A stretch of 7,356 nt of DNA from an uncultured Clostridia bacterium (GTDB lineage Bacteria; Bacillota; Clostridia; Oscillospirales; Oscillospiraceae), in assembly GCA_937915065.1 (NCBI GenBank), contig CALDMR010000131.1:1-7356 (forward strand). The letters are read 5' to 3'. Positions 6,666-7,356 of the stretch are shown one piece after another. The notes below the pieces were generated by a model. The model worked only from the letters and a program-made list of their open reading frames with translations, did not search any database and was not told the origin of the DNA. A program made the position numbers and the translations under genes. The first letter of the stretch is position 1. Every line of letters starts with the position of its first letter.

Positions 6666-7356
6666 ATGCTGAAAATCATCAAAGCCGACGGCTTGGCCGA
6701 GCGGAAACAAATTGAAGATATGCGCGCCCGCGCAGCGGAAACGGGGGAGGGGATCAACGCGACCGCCGCCGCTGTGCTGAAAGATGTGCGCGAGAACGGC
6801 TATGAGGCCGTGAAAAAGTATTCCCTGCAATTTGACGGAGCGGAGCCCCGGGAGATCAGCCGGGAGGAACTGGACGCCGCTTATGCGGCCTGCCCGAAGG
6901 AATTGATCGAGGTCATGGAGCAGGCGGCGGAGAACATCCGGGACTACAATGAGAAGCTGTTGGTCAAAACTATGGAGTGGCAGAATCCGGCAGGAGGCAC
7001 GGTGGGCCGGGGAGTGCGGGGCCTTACCCGGGTGGGGATCTATGTGCCTGGGGGCACGGCGGCCTATCCATCTTCTGTGTTGATGAACGCCATTCCTGCC
7101 AAGGTGGCAGGCGTGCAGGAGATCATTATGGTCACGCCGCCCACGGCCAACCTCAACCAGGCGGTATTGGCTGCGGCAAAAATTGCAGGCGTAGACCGTG
7201 TGATCGGAGTGGGCGGTATCCAGGCCGTCGCAGCCCTGACCTACGGCACGGGCTTCATTCCGCGGGTGGACAAGATCTGCGGCCCTGGCAACGCATATGT
7301 GGCTGCGGCCAAGCGGTTGGTGTATGGCACGATCGACATCGATATGGTGGCCGGGC
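6666..7356 (+). CDS. hisD: Histidinol dehydrogenase, 3'-truncated by window end
   Basis: HisD is the NAD-dependent, zinc-containing enzyme that oxidises L-histidinol to L-histidine through histidinal, the last two steps of the pathway. The open frame runs from ATG 6666 to the window edge, 230 complete codons of a family normally about 430 residues long. The N-terminal half shows RVGIYVPGGTAAYPSSVLM, NAIPAKVAGV, MVTPPTAN, a GGIQAVAALTYGT segment, IPRVDKICGPGNAYVAAAKR, and YGTIDIDMVAG at the edge, where the family signature continues into GPSE. The zinc ligands and catalytic Glu/His pair of characterised HisD enzymes lie beyond this point, so catalytic competence cannot be judged. It follows hisG by one nucleotide in the same operon. 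Confidence 0.96.
   Translation, partial: MLKIIKADGLAERKQIEDMRARAAETGEGINATAAAVLKDVRENGYEAVKKYSLQFDGAEPREISREELDAAYAACPKELIEVMEQAAENIRDYNEKLLVKTMEWQNPAGGTVGRGVRGLTRVGIYVPGGTAAYPSSVLMNAIPAKVAGVQEIIMVTPPTANLNQAVLAAAKIAGVDRVIGVGGIQAVAALTYGTGFIPRVDKICGPGNAYVAAAKRLVYGTIDIDMVAG

Overview
The window reads as an ordinary chromosomal housekeeping stretch from a Bacillota (Firmicutes) bacterium with fairly high GC content. The main evidence is a full-length PolC-type DNA polymerase III alpha subunit, the replicative polymerase typical of this phylum. A HisZ plus short-form HisG pair and strong GGAGG-type ribosome binding sites agree with that. The GC-rich codon use would fit Negativicutes or GC-rich Clostridia, but the class is an inference that the sequence alone does not settle.

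All genes lie on the + strand in two transcription units. Unit 1 (1-4725) holds the 3' part of ispG, an isoprenoid (MEP) pathway gene, followed after 36 nt by polC. It closes with a clear intrinsic terminator at 4736-4766. Unit 2 begins immediately afterwards: a TTGACA -35 element starts 2 nt past the T-run, and an extended -10 follows with a 17-nt spacer. A short leader leads into hisZ, hisG and hisD, the last cut off by the window end. HisZ and short HisG together form ATP phosphoribosyltransferase, the first and feedback-controlled step of histidine synthesis. HisD catalyses the last two steps. Later his genes probably follow outside the window.

The most interesting non-coding signal is a perfect 14-bp palindrome (4789-4802) that covers the -10 element of the his promoter, which looks like a repressor operator. 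The leader of about 30 nt is too short for a T-box or a His-codon attenuator, so initiation-level control is the simplest reading. Other points of mild interest are a PolC with a compact N-terminus, a local AT-rich patch where its exonuclease domain begins, and the placement of a his operon directly behind polC. The longest gap without a gene is 110 nt (4726-4835). I found no mobile element, CRISPR array, tRNA, rRNA or plausible undescribed system, and the long reverse-strand open frames look like shadows of the real genes.
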